Shown: positions 1 through 8,964, numbered from the stretch's first letter. The stretch: DNA of 64,000 bases from Siphonodentalium dalli (GCA_032622095.1 CP136066.1:228970961-229034960); one strand, 5' to 3'. Numbers and translations are program-made. The notes: generated by a model from the sequence alone, not told the origin.

Positions 1-3000
1 CCATATTTGGGTTTGATGTATGAATAATGGAATTGGTACATCAGTAGTTTAGATAATTCAAGAATGCAGAATCCTACGTACATTGGTTTGTTCAAGGTTA
101 AATTTATTTTTTTACATTCCACACCAACCAAATCTTCGTTAAATATAGTAAAATTATTGAAAGAACTTTTAGCGGTGTATAGCAGGAATTTATCTTCATC
201 GTTGATCAGATGGAATGATCTCCTCTTCCTAAGGTTCTCCATAGTCTTGCCAAACACGGAGTTATTTAAATATTTCCAAAAATTCTTCGCCAGTGCACTC
301 GTACTGCCCGCACGTTTCTGAGTGTTAAATTCGATATACGGCTTTAACCATTGACTTTGTCGAAATTTCAAAACTCGATGAACTTTAGTCATTCTGAGTC
401 CTAGACTAAGGTAGTACTTTAAATTTAAATAATGGACTACGTATCTCTCTTTATCGCGAAGGTTTGGTATAAGTTTTTCGGAAAATTTTTGTTCACTCGT
501 TGACCCGTATATATTTCGCATCATTTTTAAACTATAGGGTGATATGTCACTGAGACCGCACTTCATTTTCTCCGCACCTACGGGGTAGTCATTATGTGCA
601 TCGTGCAGATGTTTTCCATACTCCAAATCTACTTCAAACACGAAACCATAGGGGTCATTTTCTGCGAGACTCTCGACATCGATCGAATCAATTTGGCTTT
701 GAGTTAACATTTCAAATTCACCGGTTGGTAAATAACGATTCATGGCATGCCCATATAAATTATTAGCGTCGAGATACATGAGTTGAACTTTAGGTTTTGA
801 AGGATCATATGTCTCGGGGATAGAGGGGTGATTAGCTTCTGCGTATCTTTTAAAAATAGAACAAATACCACCCCTCAAACCTTTTTCCAACATCAAATAC
901 ATATCAACGTCCGTAATAAGCTCTAAGGTAACGTCTGTTTTCTTTAACATCGCACACCATGAAAATCCGGGTAACGTGACAAAGTGGGTGGGGTCGATTT
1001 CAAAATTTTCTAAACACAGATCACGAAACTGTTCGAAGACGCAGGCTAATAAGCAAACGTCACTCTTCAAGTATATATCATGATAATCACCGAAGTTCCT
1101 CATTTCGAAGGCATTCCAAACTCGTTGCGCGTACCTATACTCATTTTCTGTTACGTTATCACCGGTTAACTTGTTAAAAAATTTAGATTTATCCGGTAAT
1201 TCAATTTCATCAAATATATGAATTGATGTGACATAGTCATAGGGGTAAATTCCTTTTCGAGTCAAGAGTTCGCATTGTTCGCTGGAGAATCCTTCATCTT
1301 TTAAATATTTGAATTCATATCCGGGATGATTTTTCAAATTGTCTACAAGTTTTTCCAATGATGCACTGAGAAATTGATAGCTGTCAATAAACCTCAACTT
1401 GTCAAAACTGAAACTGATGTATTTCTCCGTACTCTTCGCGATACACGTTATTTTCTTATCCTTGAATTTACCTATTTCTTGCATTATCAGATGAGTGTCA
1501 AAATTACTACTCCCGTGCAATATTATAGGTATAAAACTCTTCTCTCTTCGATACAAGTTACATTTTTGGTGTGCAGGTCCCAAATATTTTCCAATAACGT
1601 GCGAGTGATCTCTTACTTTTTTATTCTTCAAATAAAATGGTTTATTACATAGATAGCATCTGGAGGCACTATCGTGTCGTCTTTTGTCATCATCGGTCAT
1701 GACTATTACTTCATTTCTATCTAAAATTTCACATATTTCTTCCTGTTCTTCGAGCAACATTTCGATAAATTTTTCTACAATATTATCACCCGATCTATAT
1801 ACACGTGTAGTTTTATCGAAAGAGCTAGCCACTCTACACACTCGTTTTATACCGAATGAACATGGTTTAAGATGCAGATAGTTTGTGGTAGATGATTTGT
1901 CAGGGTCTGGAAAGCATGTATGAATTGGTATATTGTACGTTTCAAAGTCTGCGTATATAACAAATGGAATAACAGACTGTTTCCCATACTCTTTGAATTT
2001 CAGGAATTTATCTTTTTCTTCTGGCAGAGTGGTTGCCTGTAACCCGTGAGATTGACATTCTATTTTGTGTTTTTCTAATAGATTATTCCTAGTAAAACCA
2101 TTGAGACAGTAAGGACAGAAATAAGTAGTGTGTGTACATTTTCTGGTATGACCCAAGAATCCATTTAAATTTTTTACACAAATATAGTGAGATCTCTCAC
2201 CTTCCTTAATAAGTAGGAGGTTTACGTGTTTGATAACTTCGGTATTGCCTAATTTTGTCACGTATAGAGGAAATATTGAGTCTTGTTCGAAACCAAATAC
2301 GTTGATTGATATATTATTCAGAATTTCAAACTTATTCACCTGTGACATCTCGAATGGAAATTTAAGTCCAGTAAGGTTCAATTCCTGAATATAGTCCATG
2401 TAATTATTTACTCGGTGAGGATTACTCTCACACGGGTGAATAATAGCCAAAACTGACCAAACGAAACACAAATCATCCCTGTTTTGCACATTTATCAATG
2501 TTTTAGATTTTGCCAACTTATCTGGAGTCGGAATATAGCTGGAAGATCTGATAGGCACGTAGGAAGCGATGTTCAGTTCAAGCTTGATTACATACTCTAA
2601 CCTCCATCCACTCCCTTGATGAATAAACATACCAAATGATTCGTACATCTTGTGTAAGGCCTCATTCACTAAGTCCTCTGAGAATTCGTGAATTGTGTTG
2701 TATCTGTGCGTATTACTTCGGAAGTGTGGTGTAATAAAATCAGTTTCTTTGGTTTCCTCATTCTCTCTATATAACTTTAATTTCGTATTCAACCACCATT
2801 TTATTCCCTGCTTATCGAGCTCTGACAACATCCTATCTCTAATGTCATTGTACCGATTCCTGTAGAATATCAGCAAGTCCTCCTTTTCGGAAACGTTCTT
2901 CGGAGATATTTCAAAAACCAGTGCAGCGTTATTCAAGGCGGAGCTTGTTGACTCGGTTCGGACTGATTCATCAGATATTGATTGCCTCACGTCGCTGACC

Positions 3001-3476
3001 GGCTCTGTTCTAACCGATTCATTGGATCTCGATTGAATCGTATCGCTCGATATATTTTCGTTTACATCATTCGAGGTTGTGCTCGCTGGGACGTTCATCA
3101 TTCGATTCGAGTTTAACGTATCTATCCTCTGATTTGTATCACCTGATGCAGCTTCGTCTATCCCCCTCTTTCTGGAATTTATCCCGTGAATAGTTTTAAT
3201 ATGTTTTCGCAGAGTCGCCTTCGATTTTAAAGTTTTATTACAATAACTGCATACATATACATTCTGGTGAGAATCTCTGTGCTTGGTTAAATTACCCGAT
3301 GTTGAATAAGATTTTCCACACTCCTCACATCGATATCTGTCTGAGGATTCACCATTTTGAAAATTATTTAATCTTCTAAAGAATTCTCCTTCAGATACAC
3401 CTCGCATTGTGTTTTCTAAAGGGTCTGACTGATCCATGTCTATATCTTGTAGATAAGTTTCGAATGGATCCCCCAT
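1..3476 (-). CDS. Protein-primed family B DNA polymerase, 3-prime end outside window
   Basis: The frame is open from ATG at 3476 to the window edge (1158 codons). It has two C2H2 zinc fingers at residues about 50-70 and 76-98, then a Ser/Asn-rich linker. A further CPYC...H...C motif lies in the middle. The exonuclease motif YADFETYN is near residue 508. A CYLC ... DHSH ... GPAHQKC cluster at about 605-640 is typical of Polinton polymerases. Exonuclease motif III (YLKSDVCLL) follows. Polymerase motif A (YLDANNLYG) is near 900 and motif B (NNSVFGKTMEN) near 1072. The catalytic YxDTDS motif lies beyond the window. An in-frame stop at 3489-3491 fixes this ATG as the first. The protein should replicate the element from a terminal-protein primer in the nucleus. 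Confidence 0.93.
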   Translation of the reverse strand, partial: MGDPFETYLQDIDMDQSDPLENTMRGVSEGEFFRRLNNFQNGESSDRYRCEECGKSYSTSGNLTKHRDSHQNVYVCSYCNKTLKSKATLRKHIKTIHGINSRKRGIDEAASGDTNQRIDTLNSNRMMNVPASTTSNDVNENISSDTIQSRSNESVRTEPVSDVRQSISDESVRTESTSSALNNAALVFEISPKNVSEKEDLLIFYRNRYNDIRDRMLSELDKQGIKWWLNTKLKLYRENEETKETDFITPHFRSNTHRYNTIHEFSEDLVNEALHKMYESFGMFIHQGSGWRLEYVIKLELNIASYVPIRSSSYIPTPDKLAKSKTLINVQNRDDLCFVWSVLAIIHPCESNPHRVNNYMDYIQELNLTGLKFPFEMSQVNKFEILNNISINVFGFEQDSIFPLYVTKLGNTEVIKHVNLLLIKEGERSHYICVKNLNGFLGHTRKCTHTTYFCPYCLNGFTRNNLLEKHKIECQSHGLQATTLPEEKDKFLKFKEYGKQSVIPFVIYADFETYNIPIHTCFPDPDKSSTTNYLHLKPCSFGIKRVCRVASSFDKTTRVYRSGDNIVEKFIEMLLEEQEEICEILDRNEVIVMTDDDKRRHDSASRCYLCNKPFYLKNKKVRDHSHVIGKYLGPAHQKCNLYRREKSFIPIILHGSSNFDTHLIMQEIGKFKDKKITCIAKSTEKYISFSFDKLRFIDSYQFLSASLEKLVDNLKNHPGYEFKYLKDEGFSSEQCELLTRKGIYPYDYVTSIHIFDEIELPDKSKFFNKLTGDNVTENEYRYAQRVWNAFEMRNFGDYHDIYLKSDVCLLACVFEQFRDLCLENFEIDPTHFVTLPGFSWCAMLKKTDVTLELITDVDMYLMLEKGLRGGICSIFKRYAEANHPSIPETYDPSKPKVQLMYLDANNLYGHAMNRYLPTGEFEMLTQSQIDSIDVESLAENDPYGFVFEVDLEYGKHLHDAHNDYPVGAEKMKCGLSDISPYSLKMMRNIYGSTSEQKFSEKLIPNLRDKERYVVHYLNLKYYLSLGLRMTKVHRVLKFRQSQWLKPYIEFNTQKRAGSTSALAKNFWKYLNNSVFGKTMENLRKRRSFHLINDEDKFLLYTAKSSFNNFTIFNEDLVGVECKKINLTLNKPMYVGFCILELSKLLMYQFHYSYIKPKY

Positions 3477-3492
3477 CGTGAAATTCTCTCAA

Positions 3493-3759
3493 CTACATTT
3501 TCATCTTTTTCCATTTCGTTTTATCTTTAACATGTTTCCTGTTCCTCTTGGTGTATGCAAATGACACCTGTGGTTTTTCCGTCTCCTTACCTATTGTTGT
3601 CTGAGTGGTCATTGTATTATTGGATACTATTTCCTCATTGTTTTTTTTATCTATTTCCTCATCACCTGATTCTAGCTCATTCTGCTTGGGATAATTTTCT
3701 CTCTCCCGAATCAGTTGTTGATATTTCTCCTTGGGAATCAAAATGAGCTCTCTCGCCAT
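3493..3759 (-). CDS. Small basic/acidic Polinton ORF, 88 aa, unknown function
   Basis: It starts at ATG 3759 and overlaps the end of the upstream 129-aa ORF by 83 bp in another frame. It stops 16 bp before the polymerase ATG. The N-terminus reads MARELILIPKEKYQQL, resembling short ORFs that sit beside capsid genes in many Polintons and begin with a similar LxPxxxYxxL pattern. The middle is Glu/Asn/Thr-rich and probably disordered. The last 20 residues are strongly basic (Lys/Arg). A virion or DNA-binding role is plausible but only inferred from position and charge. Confidence 0.6.
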   Translation of the reverse strand: MARELILIPKEKYQQLIRERENYPKQNELESGDEEIDKKNNEEIVSNNTMTTQTTIGKETEKPQVSFAYTKRNRKHVKDKTKWKKMKM

Positions 3760-4066
3760 TCGATAAATAAGATACAGCTAGATTCAAGATTAGCGGGATA
3801 ACTGTCATGCAGCTCTTGATCAATTTTATTCGATATTTTCTACTCAACTTCTCACGCACGACTGACCTCATAGACACTCTGTGTTTGGATAGTGTTATTC
3901 TTTGTGCGGCTGTGGTCGGTATATTCCCATTGAGTGTATTTATAATCGCCTCCAAAATAAATTTTAGGTATTTTTGTGGTATTATTTCTATAAATTGTTT
4001 TTTCTTATTTCTTGGAAGTTTGTTGAATATTTTCACGAATGAAATCACATCATCTGATAATTCCAT
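3677..4066 (-). CDS. Small Polinton ORF, 129 aa, possible membrane-active minor virion protein
   Basis: It begins 1 bp after the ATPase stop codon (TGA-T-ATG arrangement), suggesting coupled translation or simple compaction. The pattern is an N-terminal helical segment, then LEAIINTLNGNIP, a basic stretch (KHRVSMRSVVREKLSRKYR), then a hydrophobic segment (SCMTVIPLILNLAVSYL). The order (conserved helix with N-x-L-x-G-N, basic linker, hydrophobic tail) matches a small ORF I recall as widespread in animal Polintons and adintoviruses. By analogy with adenovirus pVI it could be a membrane-active capsid cement protein; that role is inference. The tail after residue about 105 overlaps the next gene. 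Confidence 0.6.
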   Translation of the reverse strand: MELSDDVISFVKIFNKLPRNKKKQFIEIIPQKYLKFILEAIINTLNGNIPTTAAQRITLSKHRVSMRSVVREKLSRKYRIKLIKSCMTVIPLILNLAVSYLSNGERAHFDSQGEISTTDSGERKLSQAE

Positions 4067-4067
4067 A

Positions 4068-4730
4068 TCAGTCTTCCTTGTAAATAATTACGTCTTGTCC
4101 GGGAAATATATCGGTCCTCAATTTATATAGGTCACTCGATTGAGGGTGTATATCGATAACTAAATACCCAAATTTTTCCAGCGTGGCATATCGGTACGAT
4201 TCCATAAAATATCTAATTTTTTGTGGGAAAATTTGTCGAGCAAAAGTTTGCACTTGCTGCTCGTCTCTTTTGTTTCTGAATAAGATAATAATCTGTGAAT
4301 TTAAAGATATCGTTCTCGAGTGTATACCTTTGGCGAATAAATTTTGTGTTATAAATAGAACGTTTATGTTCCAATGATGACATTTAATAGTAAATAATTT
4401 CATCATTTTCGAATCTTTAAGTACGTCATCCATCAGATCATCCAAAATCAGCATTCTATGCATTTTTCTGTTATCACCGATCCAGTCATCCAAAGTATTG
4501 TCTGAGGGTATTCCTTTATGAAATGTCACAGTATCCATACCTTCGTATGTTGATTGGAATGTCGAATAGCAGAGCATAACCTCATTTATTTCTCTGTCGA
4601 ACATACCGTCAATATTCTGTATCATTTTTTTCACAAACAATGTCTTACCGCTTTGGGTAGGACCACATATCATCAAATTTGAAGGTGATTTGAAGGGTAT
4701 TAAACTGGTTGATAGCCACCATCGATCCAT
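4068..4730 (-). CDS. Genome-packaging ATPase (FtsK/HerA, A32-like)
   Basis: The 220-aa product has a Walker A motif GPTQSGKT at residues 23-30 and a Walker B motif MLILDD at 93-98. A sensor-like FITQN segment lies near 128-132. This is the layout of the short packaging ATPases of Polintons, adintoviruses and virophages. ATG 4730 is chosen because it opens the conserved start MDRWWL; the only in-frame extension upstream lacks an ATG. It lies 27 bp after the major capsid gene stop. The enzyme would pump element DNA into capsids. No damage is seen. Confidence 0.92.
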   Translation of the reverse strand: MDRWWLSTSLIPFKSPSNLMICGPTQSGKTLFVKKMIQNIDGMFDREINEVMLCYSTFQSTYEGMDTVTFHKGIPSDNTLDDWIGDNRKMHRMLILDDLMDDVLKDSKMMKLFTIKCHHWNINVLFITQNLFAKGIHSRTISLNSQIIILFRNKRDEQQVQTFARQIFPQKIRYFMESYRYATLEKFGYLVIDIHPQSSDLYKLRTDIFPGQDVIIYKED

Positions 4731-4757
4731 TTTCACACGTCTTATTCCTATCAAATA

Positions 4758-6059
4758 TTATTCGATTATGACTTCCCTATTTCTAGTGATTTCGAAATAG
4801 CCAGGAAATTCTGCATAAATAATACAGGTAACTGTTTCTGGAAGAGCTTCCGCAAATTGAGCATCGACTCGTATATTCGCAGTTTTCAAGAGGTGGGTGT
4901 ATTGGTGGTTTGGGAAATTTGGTTCTAAATCGAAACAATAAACACTACTACCATTTTCAAATTCATCTCTACCAATTCCATTATCGGTATTTGATAACCA
5001 CACACCGCTAGATTTTAGGAAATTAATATATGGAGTTACACTATTCCCAGACTTTTCATAATCCATTTTCAAAGGTGATCCGTCCACTGGTAACCCATCC
5101 GCGAATAAAGATATTTGACTGAGTTTATAATTTTTAAAATTGTAAGGATTTGAATCGTAAGTTCCGCTTACAGCATTACTAGATACAAATGCTATATATA
5201 TCCTCGTGGCTTTTACTTGCTGAAAGACGTTTTCCCACACGAATTGGGACTGCCCGCTTGGGATATTTGCCACTTTAACATCGCTTTTAACAAATGGATA
5301 TCTCGCGTTAACAGTTTTCAACATCTCACTCTGTGCATAAATAAGTCCGGGATTTCCACGAATTTTACAAGCTCGAAAAACGACATCCTGCAATTCAATT
5401 TCATATTTCGGATCAGAATCTGGAGACATTAAGCAAAAGGTTGGTTTGTTCCTGAATAATCGTATCTGGACATCTACTTGATTTAGTATATATCTATCAA
5501 TTTGACATAAATCATGATATAAGGGTCCTTCTAGTTCGCACGATTTACTTTCCGTGAAATTTTTTGCTCTTTCCAAAGCTCCAATATTAGTCGCATATGT
5601 ATCAAAATGTTTGGGCTTATCAGCATAGAATATCTGAGTGTTCAATTGTGATTCTTTCACCTCAGTTCCATATTTCCTCATAACATCCATATACGCGCGA
5701 AAGCTGTACCAAGGGTTGGGTGGTACCACTGACGATCCTTGCAGATTGATATCCACTTGACTAAACATCGACTGTAGTAGTAGATTCACACAGGAAACTT
5801 TATCGGTCGAAATCAAGTTTTTCCCATCTTTTGTAATCCTCATTTTCACGTATAATCTCGAGTTTTTCAAGTCTAAGAAGTCCAATCCATTCTGACTTGA
5901 AATGTTGAATTGGATAGGAGAAAGTCCAGATATTTGCGATATAGGTCGATATTCTTGATAATAGATATTTTCCGCAGCAGTTTGTGTTTCATTCATATGA
6001 AATAGATTTAATTGCGAGGGTAGGGCTTCTTTGAAGCTTTTTTCATCAATCATCGACAT
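4758..6059 (-). CDS. Major capsid protein, double jelly-roll type
   Basis: The 433-aa product lies in the usual place between the core/penton genes and the ATPase. It resembles the Polinton capsid family found in invertebrate genomes and often mis-annotated as F54H12.2-like. Recognisable stretches are an N-terminal ISGLSPIQFNI, then NPWYSFRAYMDVMRKYG, the VDVQIRLFRNKPTFCLM strand in the middle, and a C-terminal FDLEPN segment. By family knowledge it would form hexon-like trimers with two jelly rolls. The length is normal for the shorter animal Polinton capsids. The frame is intact. ATG 6059 is followed by a second ATG two codons later, so the true start is uncertain by 2 residues. Confidence 0.88.
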   Translation of the reverse strand: MSMIDEKSFKEALPSQLNLFHMNETQTAAENIYYQEYRPISQISGLSPIQFNISSQNGLDFLDLKNSRLYVKMRITKDGKNLISTDKVSCVNLLLQSMFSQVDINLQGSSVVPPNPWYSFRAYMDVMRKYGTEVKESQLNTQIFYADKPKHFDTYATNIGALERAKNFTESKSCELEGPLYHDLCQIDRYILNQVDVQIRLFRNKPTFCLMSPDSDPKYEIELQDVVFRACKIRGNPGLIYAQSEMLKTVNARYPFVKSDVKVANIPSGQSQFVWENVFQQVKATRIYIAFVSSNAVSGTYDSNPYNFKNYKLSQISLFADGLPVDGSPLKMDYEKSGNSVTPYINFLKSSGVWLSNTDNGIGRDEFENGSSVYCFDLEPNFPNHQYTHLLKTANIRVDAQFAEALPETVTCIIYAEFPGYFEITRNREVIIE

Positions 6060-6061
6060 TT

Positions 6062-6382
6062 TTATTTCGTGAAGATATCCTTGTAACGTTTAGCACGGGT
6101 TTTGTTAACTCTCTTCTTCTTCCGTGTCCTCTTGATCGTCTGCTTTTTCCTACGAATTACTCGCTTTTTATACTTTCTTTTGACACCCATTTTTTCTTCT
6201 TTTTCTTCTCTATCGATCTCGTCCTTAGCTCGTTCAACCGTTTGCTGTGTGGGTGATATGACGTCTATTGTAATATTTTCTTTAATATCCTCTATTTTAT
6301 AGTCACTTTTCATTCCTTGGATTTTTTCTTTGAAAATTTTCATCCATTTTTCAGGGTCCGGTATGTACAACTTTTTACTCAT
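6062..6382 (-). CDS. Highly basic core-like virion protein
   Basis: The 106-aa product has an acidic/helical N-terminal half and a C-terminal half that is almost only Lys/Arg (for example KRKYKKRVIRRKKQTIKR). The stop codon is 2 bp before the capsid ATG, and the start overlaps the penton-like gene by 8 bp. Composition and position resemble adenovirus core proteins pVII/pX and their adintovirus analogues, which condense virion DNA. There is no recognisable fold and assignment rests on charge and synteny. Confidence 0.65.
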   Translation of the reverse strand: MSKKLYIPDPEKWMKIFKEKIQGMKSDYKIEDIKENITIDVISPTQQTVERAKDEIDREEKEEKMGVKRKYKKRVIRRKKQTIKRTRKKKRVNKTRAKRYKDIFTK

Positions 6383-6824
6383 TCTTGAAGTGTAAAGTTA
6401 TCGCAACTGGTTGAGTTAGGAATGTTGCCAGCTCATTCGATTCATCCTTTATATATATATAGATTTGTGATATTTCGTTAAAACGAATAGGAATATATGG
6501 TATATTCAGAGGATTCACTTCCCATCCTCCATCAGATTGGAATAGACGATTTAGTATCGATTTCCTATCAGAGTAAACTATAGAGTCCTGAATTACGTTA
6601 GAGTACACTAGCAGTTGTTTGCTTGTAGAGAAGAGTTGTTTGCTTGTAGAAGGTTGATCCAAATATTTCAATTCTAGCATAGCCACCTTCCACGAGCCTG
6701 ACAAAAGTAGTGGTTTTTTTAGTGGTATATGAAACGAATAAGGTTTATTTTCTGGAAAATATCGATCATACTTATTACTTTGCACATATAAATATTTCTC
6801 ACTACTTTCAAGACTGACTTGCAT
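6375..6824 (-). CDS. Penton-like minor capsid protein
   Basis: The 149-aa product has near its N-terminus the pattern NKPYSFHIPLKKPLLLSG followed by SWKVAMLEL. This matches the N-terminal motif of small Polinton and adintovirus penton candidates (single jelly roll). The beta-rich pattern continues to the end (PVAITLHFKNE). It overlaps the integrase gene by 17 bp and the core gene by 8 bp. It would occupy capsid vertices. It is shorter than many pentons, but the start and stop are well bounded by neighbours. Confidence 0.72.
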   Translation of the reverse strand: MQVSLESSEKYLYVQSNKYDRYFPENKPYSFHIPLKKPLLLSGSWKVAMLELKYLDQPSTSKQLFSTSKQLLVYSNVIQDSIVYSDRKSILNRLFQSDGGWEVNPLNIPYIPIRFNEISQIYIYIKDESNELATFLTQPVAITLHFKNE

Positions 6825-7905
6825 CGTTTATATCTTCCTCATCAACCCAACTAGCATATTTTATGGGCCATCCATCCCATTTCACGAGATATTGTGTTTT
6901 TCCATTTTTCTTCCTTTTTTTTAATTTTTCTTCGATTATCCACATAGAGTTTTCATCTTTCTCAACTCTTAACAACTCGTTCTCATAGAAGTTTCCTTTT
7001 ATACGATCTCCACTAAAATCAGTTATTTTGTATTGCGCGATATTTTGTCGAAAAAATCTTTTATAGATAGTAAATATCTCTCCACTCCATTGTTGTTGAT
7101 ACGCTCGTCTGAATGGATGTTTTAGAAATGAAATACGAACTTTATCATTTATTTTAAATTTGAAAGGTCTCCTCTTAATTTTCCTCCCTTTTTTAATATA
7201 CATGTATACCCAAATATTAGCTTCATTTCGCTTATTTATATCTTTAGGAGCAAAATAATTTATAGATCTGTGTGGGGTAGCATTATAGCTGTTTACAACA
7301 TCCTGCAAAATCTCATTGTATCTGTATGTCCTTTGTCTGTAAAAATATTTATACAATTTAGTTTTTATAGTTTTATTAACCCGTTCAGCCACGCTCGCGT
7401 GAACTTCATTTTCTGTATTAAACAATTTTATGCCCATATTTTTCATAAATTTAACAAGTTTCTGATTCTTGAACTCTCCACCTTTATCAGATCGTATAGT
7501 CTTAGGACGTCTGTCAGTATTTTCCATTATATTCTCTATCGCTTCTAAGACAGATTTTGCATTCTTGAATTTGATTGGTTCACAAAATAGGTATTTAGAG
7601 AAAACATCAATAACAACAAGCAAATATTGATTACCGTCATTATATTGTGATAGATTTTGCATTGATAATAAGTCCATGTCCCACATATCATCGATTCCGG
7701 AAGTAATCATTCTGAGTCGAGGAAATTTTCTCTTGACTTGTGTGTGTAAACTATGCGTATCTTGATTGTTCAACCACTGTTGTAAATTCTTCTTAGAAAT
7801 TTTCGCAGAATCAGTATGTCGTAAAACTTTGTAAAGTTTTGTGGATCCACTGTAGGAAGCAGGATTGGATACACTATAATATTGTTCTTTGATTCGATCC
7901 TCCAT
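6808..7905 (-). CDS. Retroviral-type DDE integrase with C-terminal chromodomain
   Basis: From ATG 7905 the product is 365 aa. The catalytic core has D78 (WDMDLL), D140 (TIRSDKGGEF) and E174 (SVAERVNKTIK), the DDE triad of Polinton integrases. A basic SH3-like region spans about 245-310. A chromodomain follows at about 320-360, with the aromatic pattern W-x-I-E...YLVKWDGW...SWV. The open frame extends about 66 bp upstream with no ATG and would overlap the next gene, so 7905 is the better start. The enzyme joins element ends to host DNA. The chromodomain would steer integration to methylated histone tails, as in chromoviruses; that target is inferred. Confidence 0.95.
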   Translation of the reverse strand: MEDRIKEQYYSVSNPASYSGSTKLYKVLRHTDSAKISKKNLQQWLNNQDTHSLHTQVKRKFPRLRMITSGIDDMWDMDLLSMQNLSQYNDGNQYLLVVIDVFSKYLFCEPIKFKNAKSVLEAIENIMENTDRRPKTIRSDKGGEFKNQKLVKFMKNMGIKLFNTENEVHASVAERVNKTIKTKLYKYFYRQRTYRYNEILQDVVNSYNATPHRSINYFAPKDINKRNEANIWVYMYIKKGRKIKRRPFKFKINDKVRISFLKHPFRRAYQQQWSGEIFTIYKRFFRQNIAQYKITDFSGDRIKGNFYENELLRVEKDENSMWIIEEKLKKRKKNGKTQYLVKWDGWPIKYASWVDEEDINDASQS

Positions 7906-7910
7906 ATTTG

Positions 7911-8285
7911 TTATATTCCTCTCATAAGAATATTCATAACTCGATCTTTCCAGTCTGTGTTGGGTGAACAATTGTGAACCCAGTCAACATCTTGCATCAA
8001 ATGATTGAAAATAATATCGAACTCATCACTCTGATATTCACGGGTGTGTCTAAAGTCCTTGATAAAATATTGTAGGTCAAGCTCTTGAAATATCTCCTCA
8101 AAATAAATTTCTAATTTCTCTTCGTATGAAGTCATAAGACATAAGTCATGATCTATTTGACTATTTCTCTTATTTTGACATCCGTAACAATCATTCTCCG
8201 TCCTGCAGAGTATTTCCACACATATTTCGTTGGCGTGGTATTCGAATAGTTCATCTAATAGCTGTATGTACGAAATAGATCCCAT
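7911..8285 (-). CDS. Cys/His-containing Polinton ORF, 124 aa, unknown function
   Basis: It starts at ATG 8285 and stops 5 bp before the integrase ATG. The N-terminal third holds C-x3-C...CYGCQ...SQIDHDLCL, a possible zinc-binding Cys/His cluster. The rest is acidic and helical with many aromatic residues (IYFEEIFQELDLQYF). Similar small ORFs with a CxGC...H..C pattern sit next to integrase in other Polintons as far as I recall, but no function is established. It has no membrane segment or signal peptide. Confidence 0.6.
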   Translation of the reverse strand: MGSISYIQLLDELFEYHANEICVEILCRTENDCYGCQNKRNSQIDHDLCLMTSYEEKLEIYFEEIFQELDLQYFIKDFRHTREYQSDEFDIIFNHLMQDVDWVHNCSPNTDWKDRVMNILMRGI

Positions 8286-8286
8286 T

Positions 8287-8517
8287 CTATTTATTGTTCA
8301 GAAATGCATGAATATATGAAACACAAATTTTCATATCACATAGTATTTCCCATACTTTCAAATCGAATGAAATATTCGTAGATCCTCTTCTTATGAATAT
8401 ATTCTTTCTATTCTTTTTCACTATCACACTAGTTTTGGAATCAATACTAATACTTATTTCATTCTCCTCATCTGTTGAGATGGAGAACTCACGTTGATCC
8501 AACTGTGCTTGTGTCAT
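8287..8517 (-). CDS. Small ORF, 76 aa, possibly PC4-like
   Basis: First gene from the integrase end, starting at ATG 8517. The C-terminal half (IFIRRGSTNISFDLKVWEIL) has the outline of the PC4/p15 single-stranded-DNA-binding coactivator domain: a basic beta strand, then a turn, then a Trp-containing helix. The match is weak and the usual KGISL core is not clear. A TATA-like run lies immediately upstream on the minus strand. Treat the PC4 link as a hypothesis; the ORF itself is supported by its tight fit (1 bp between its stop and the next ATG). Confidence 0.5.
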   Translation of the reverse strand: MTQAQLDQREFSISTDEENEISISIDSKTSVIVKKNRKNIFIRRGSTNISFDLKVWEILCDMKICVSYIHAFLNNK

Positions 8518-8520
8518 CAC

Positions 8521-8545
8521 TTTATAAATATATATATATATTATT
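8521..8545 (-). promoter_or_regulatory. AT-rich TATA-like promoter of the minus-strand Polinton genes
   Basis: Read on the minus strand, an alternating TA run leads into TTTATAAAG just before the first Polinton ATG at 8517. It is the only TATA-like element between the gene block and the repeats beyond, so it is a candidate promoter. The short distance to the ATG argues for a very short leader or for a start further downstream. Confidence 0.35.
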
Positions 8546-8828
8546 TTTTTTGTAGATTGTGCAGTGATGATTGGTGGATTAGCTGTGTTAGAGGATTGGT
8601 TGGTGTAGGATTGATCTATTATTGGTTAAGACTTTATTAAATTATTTCTCATTATATTCTACTTTATTTGTTTATTTCCCTGTCGGATGGGGTCATACTA
8701 GATAACCTAGGGTTCACCTTTTGTTTCATTTAAGGAAGTTTATTACTTCAAAGGCGTAGATTGTATTGTTGTACTTGACTTGTTGCGGGTTAGTAATAAT
8801 AGACATTGTTGTGTAACACCCGGTGCTT

Positions 8829-8964
8829 AATAAGAACAATAGGAATTTCCGGGTGGAATATAATTAAGAACAATAGGTTTTCCGGGTGGAATATAATTAA
8901 ATACAATAGGGTTTCCGGGTGGAATATAATTAAATACAATAGGTTTTCCGGGTGGAATATAGTG
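8829..8964 (+). repeat. Short tandem repeat, 33-34 bp unit, 4 copies
   Basis: Four successive copies contain the core TTTCCGGGTGGAATATAATT. Small differences between copies (GAACAATAGG versus ATACAATAGG) show modest age. The array lies between the Polinton gene block and the large 53-bp array. It may belong to the Polinton terminal region, but this cannot be shown without the other end. Confidence 0.85.

Larger units (their letters stand above)
1..8545 (-). mobile_element. Polinton/Maverick (adintovirus-like) element, partial
   Basis: Ten closely packed or overlapping minus-strand ORFs occupy 1-8517 with almost no spacing. They include the diagnostic Polinton set: protein-primed type B DNA polymerase, retroviral-type integrase, FtsK/HerA-type packaging ATPase, major capsid protein and penton-like protein. 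The element is cut by the window start inside the polymerase, so its polymerase-side terminus is not visible. The integrase-side terminus lies somewhere beyond 8545. I could not define the terminal inverted repeat or the target duplication because the partner end is missing. All genes visible here are open, without frameshifts. Known Polintons encode virion proteins and may form particles; whether this copy does is unknown. Confidence 0.93.

Noticed and set aside
3807-4130. Plus-strand frame opposite the 129-aa Polinton ORF
   Set aside because: It is antisense to a better supported gene; the element's real genes are all on the minus strand.
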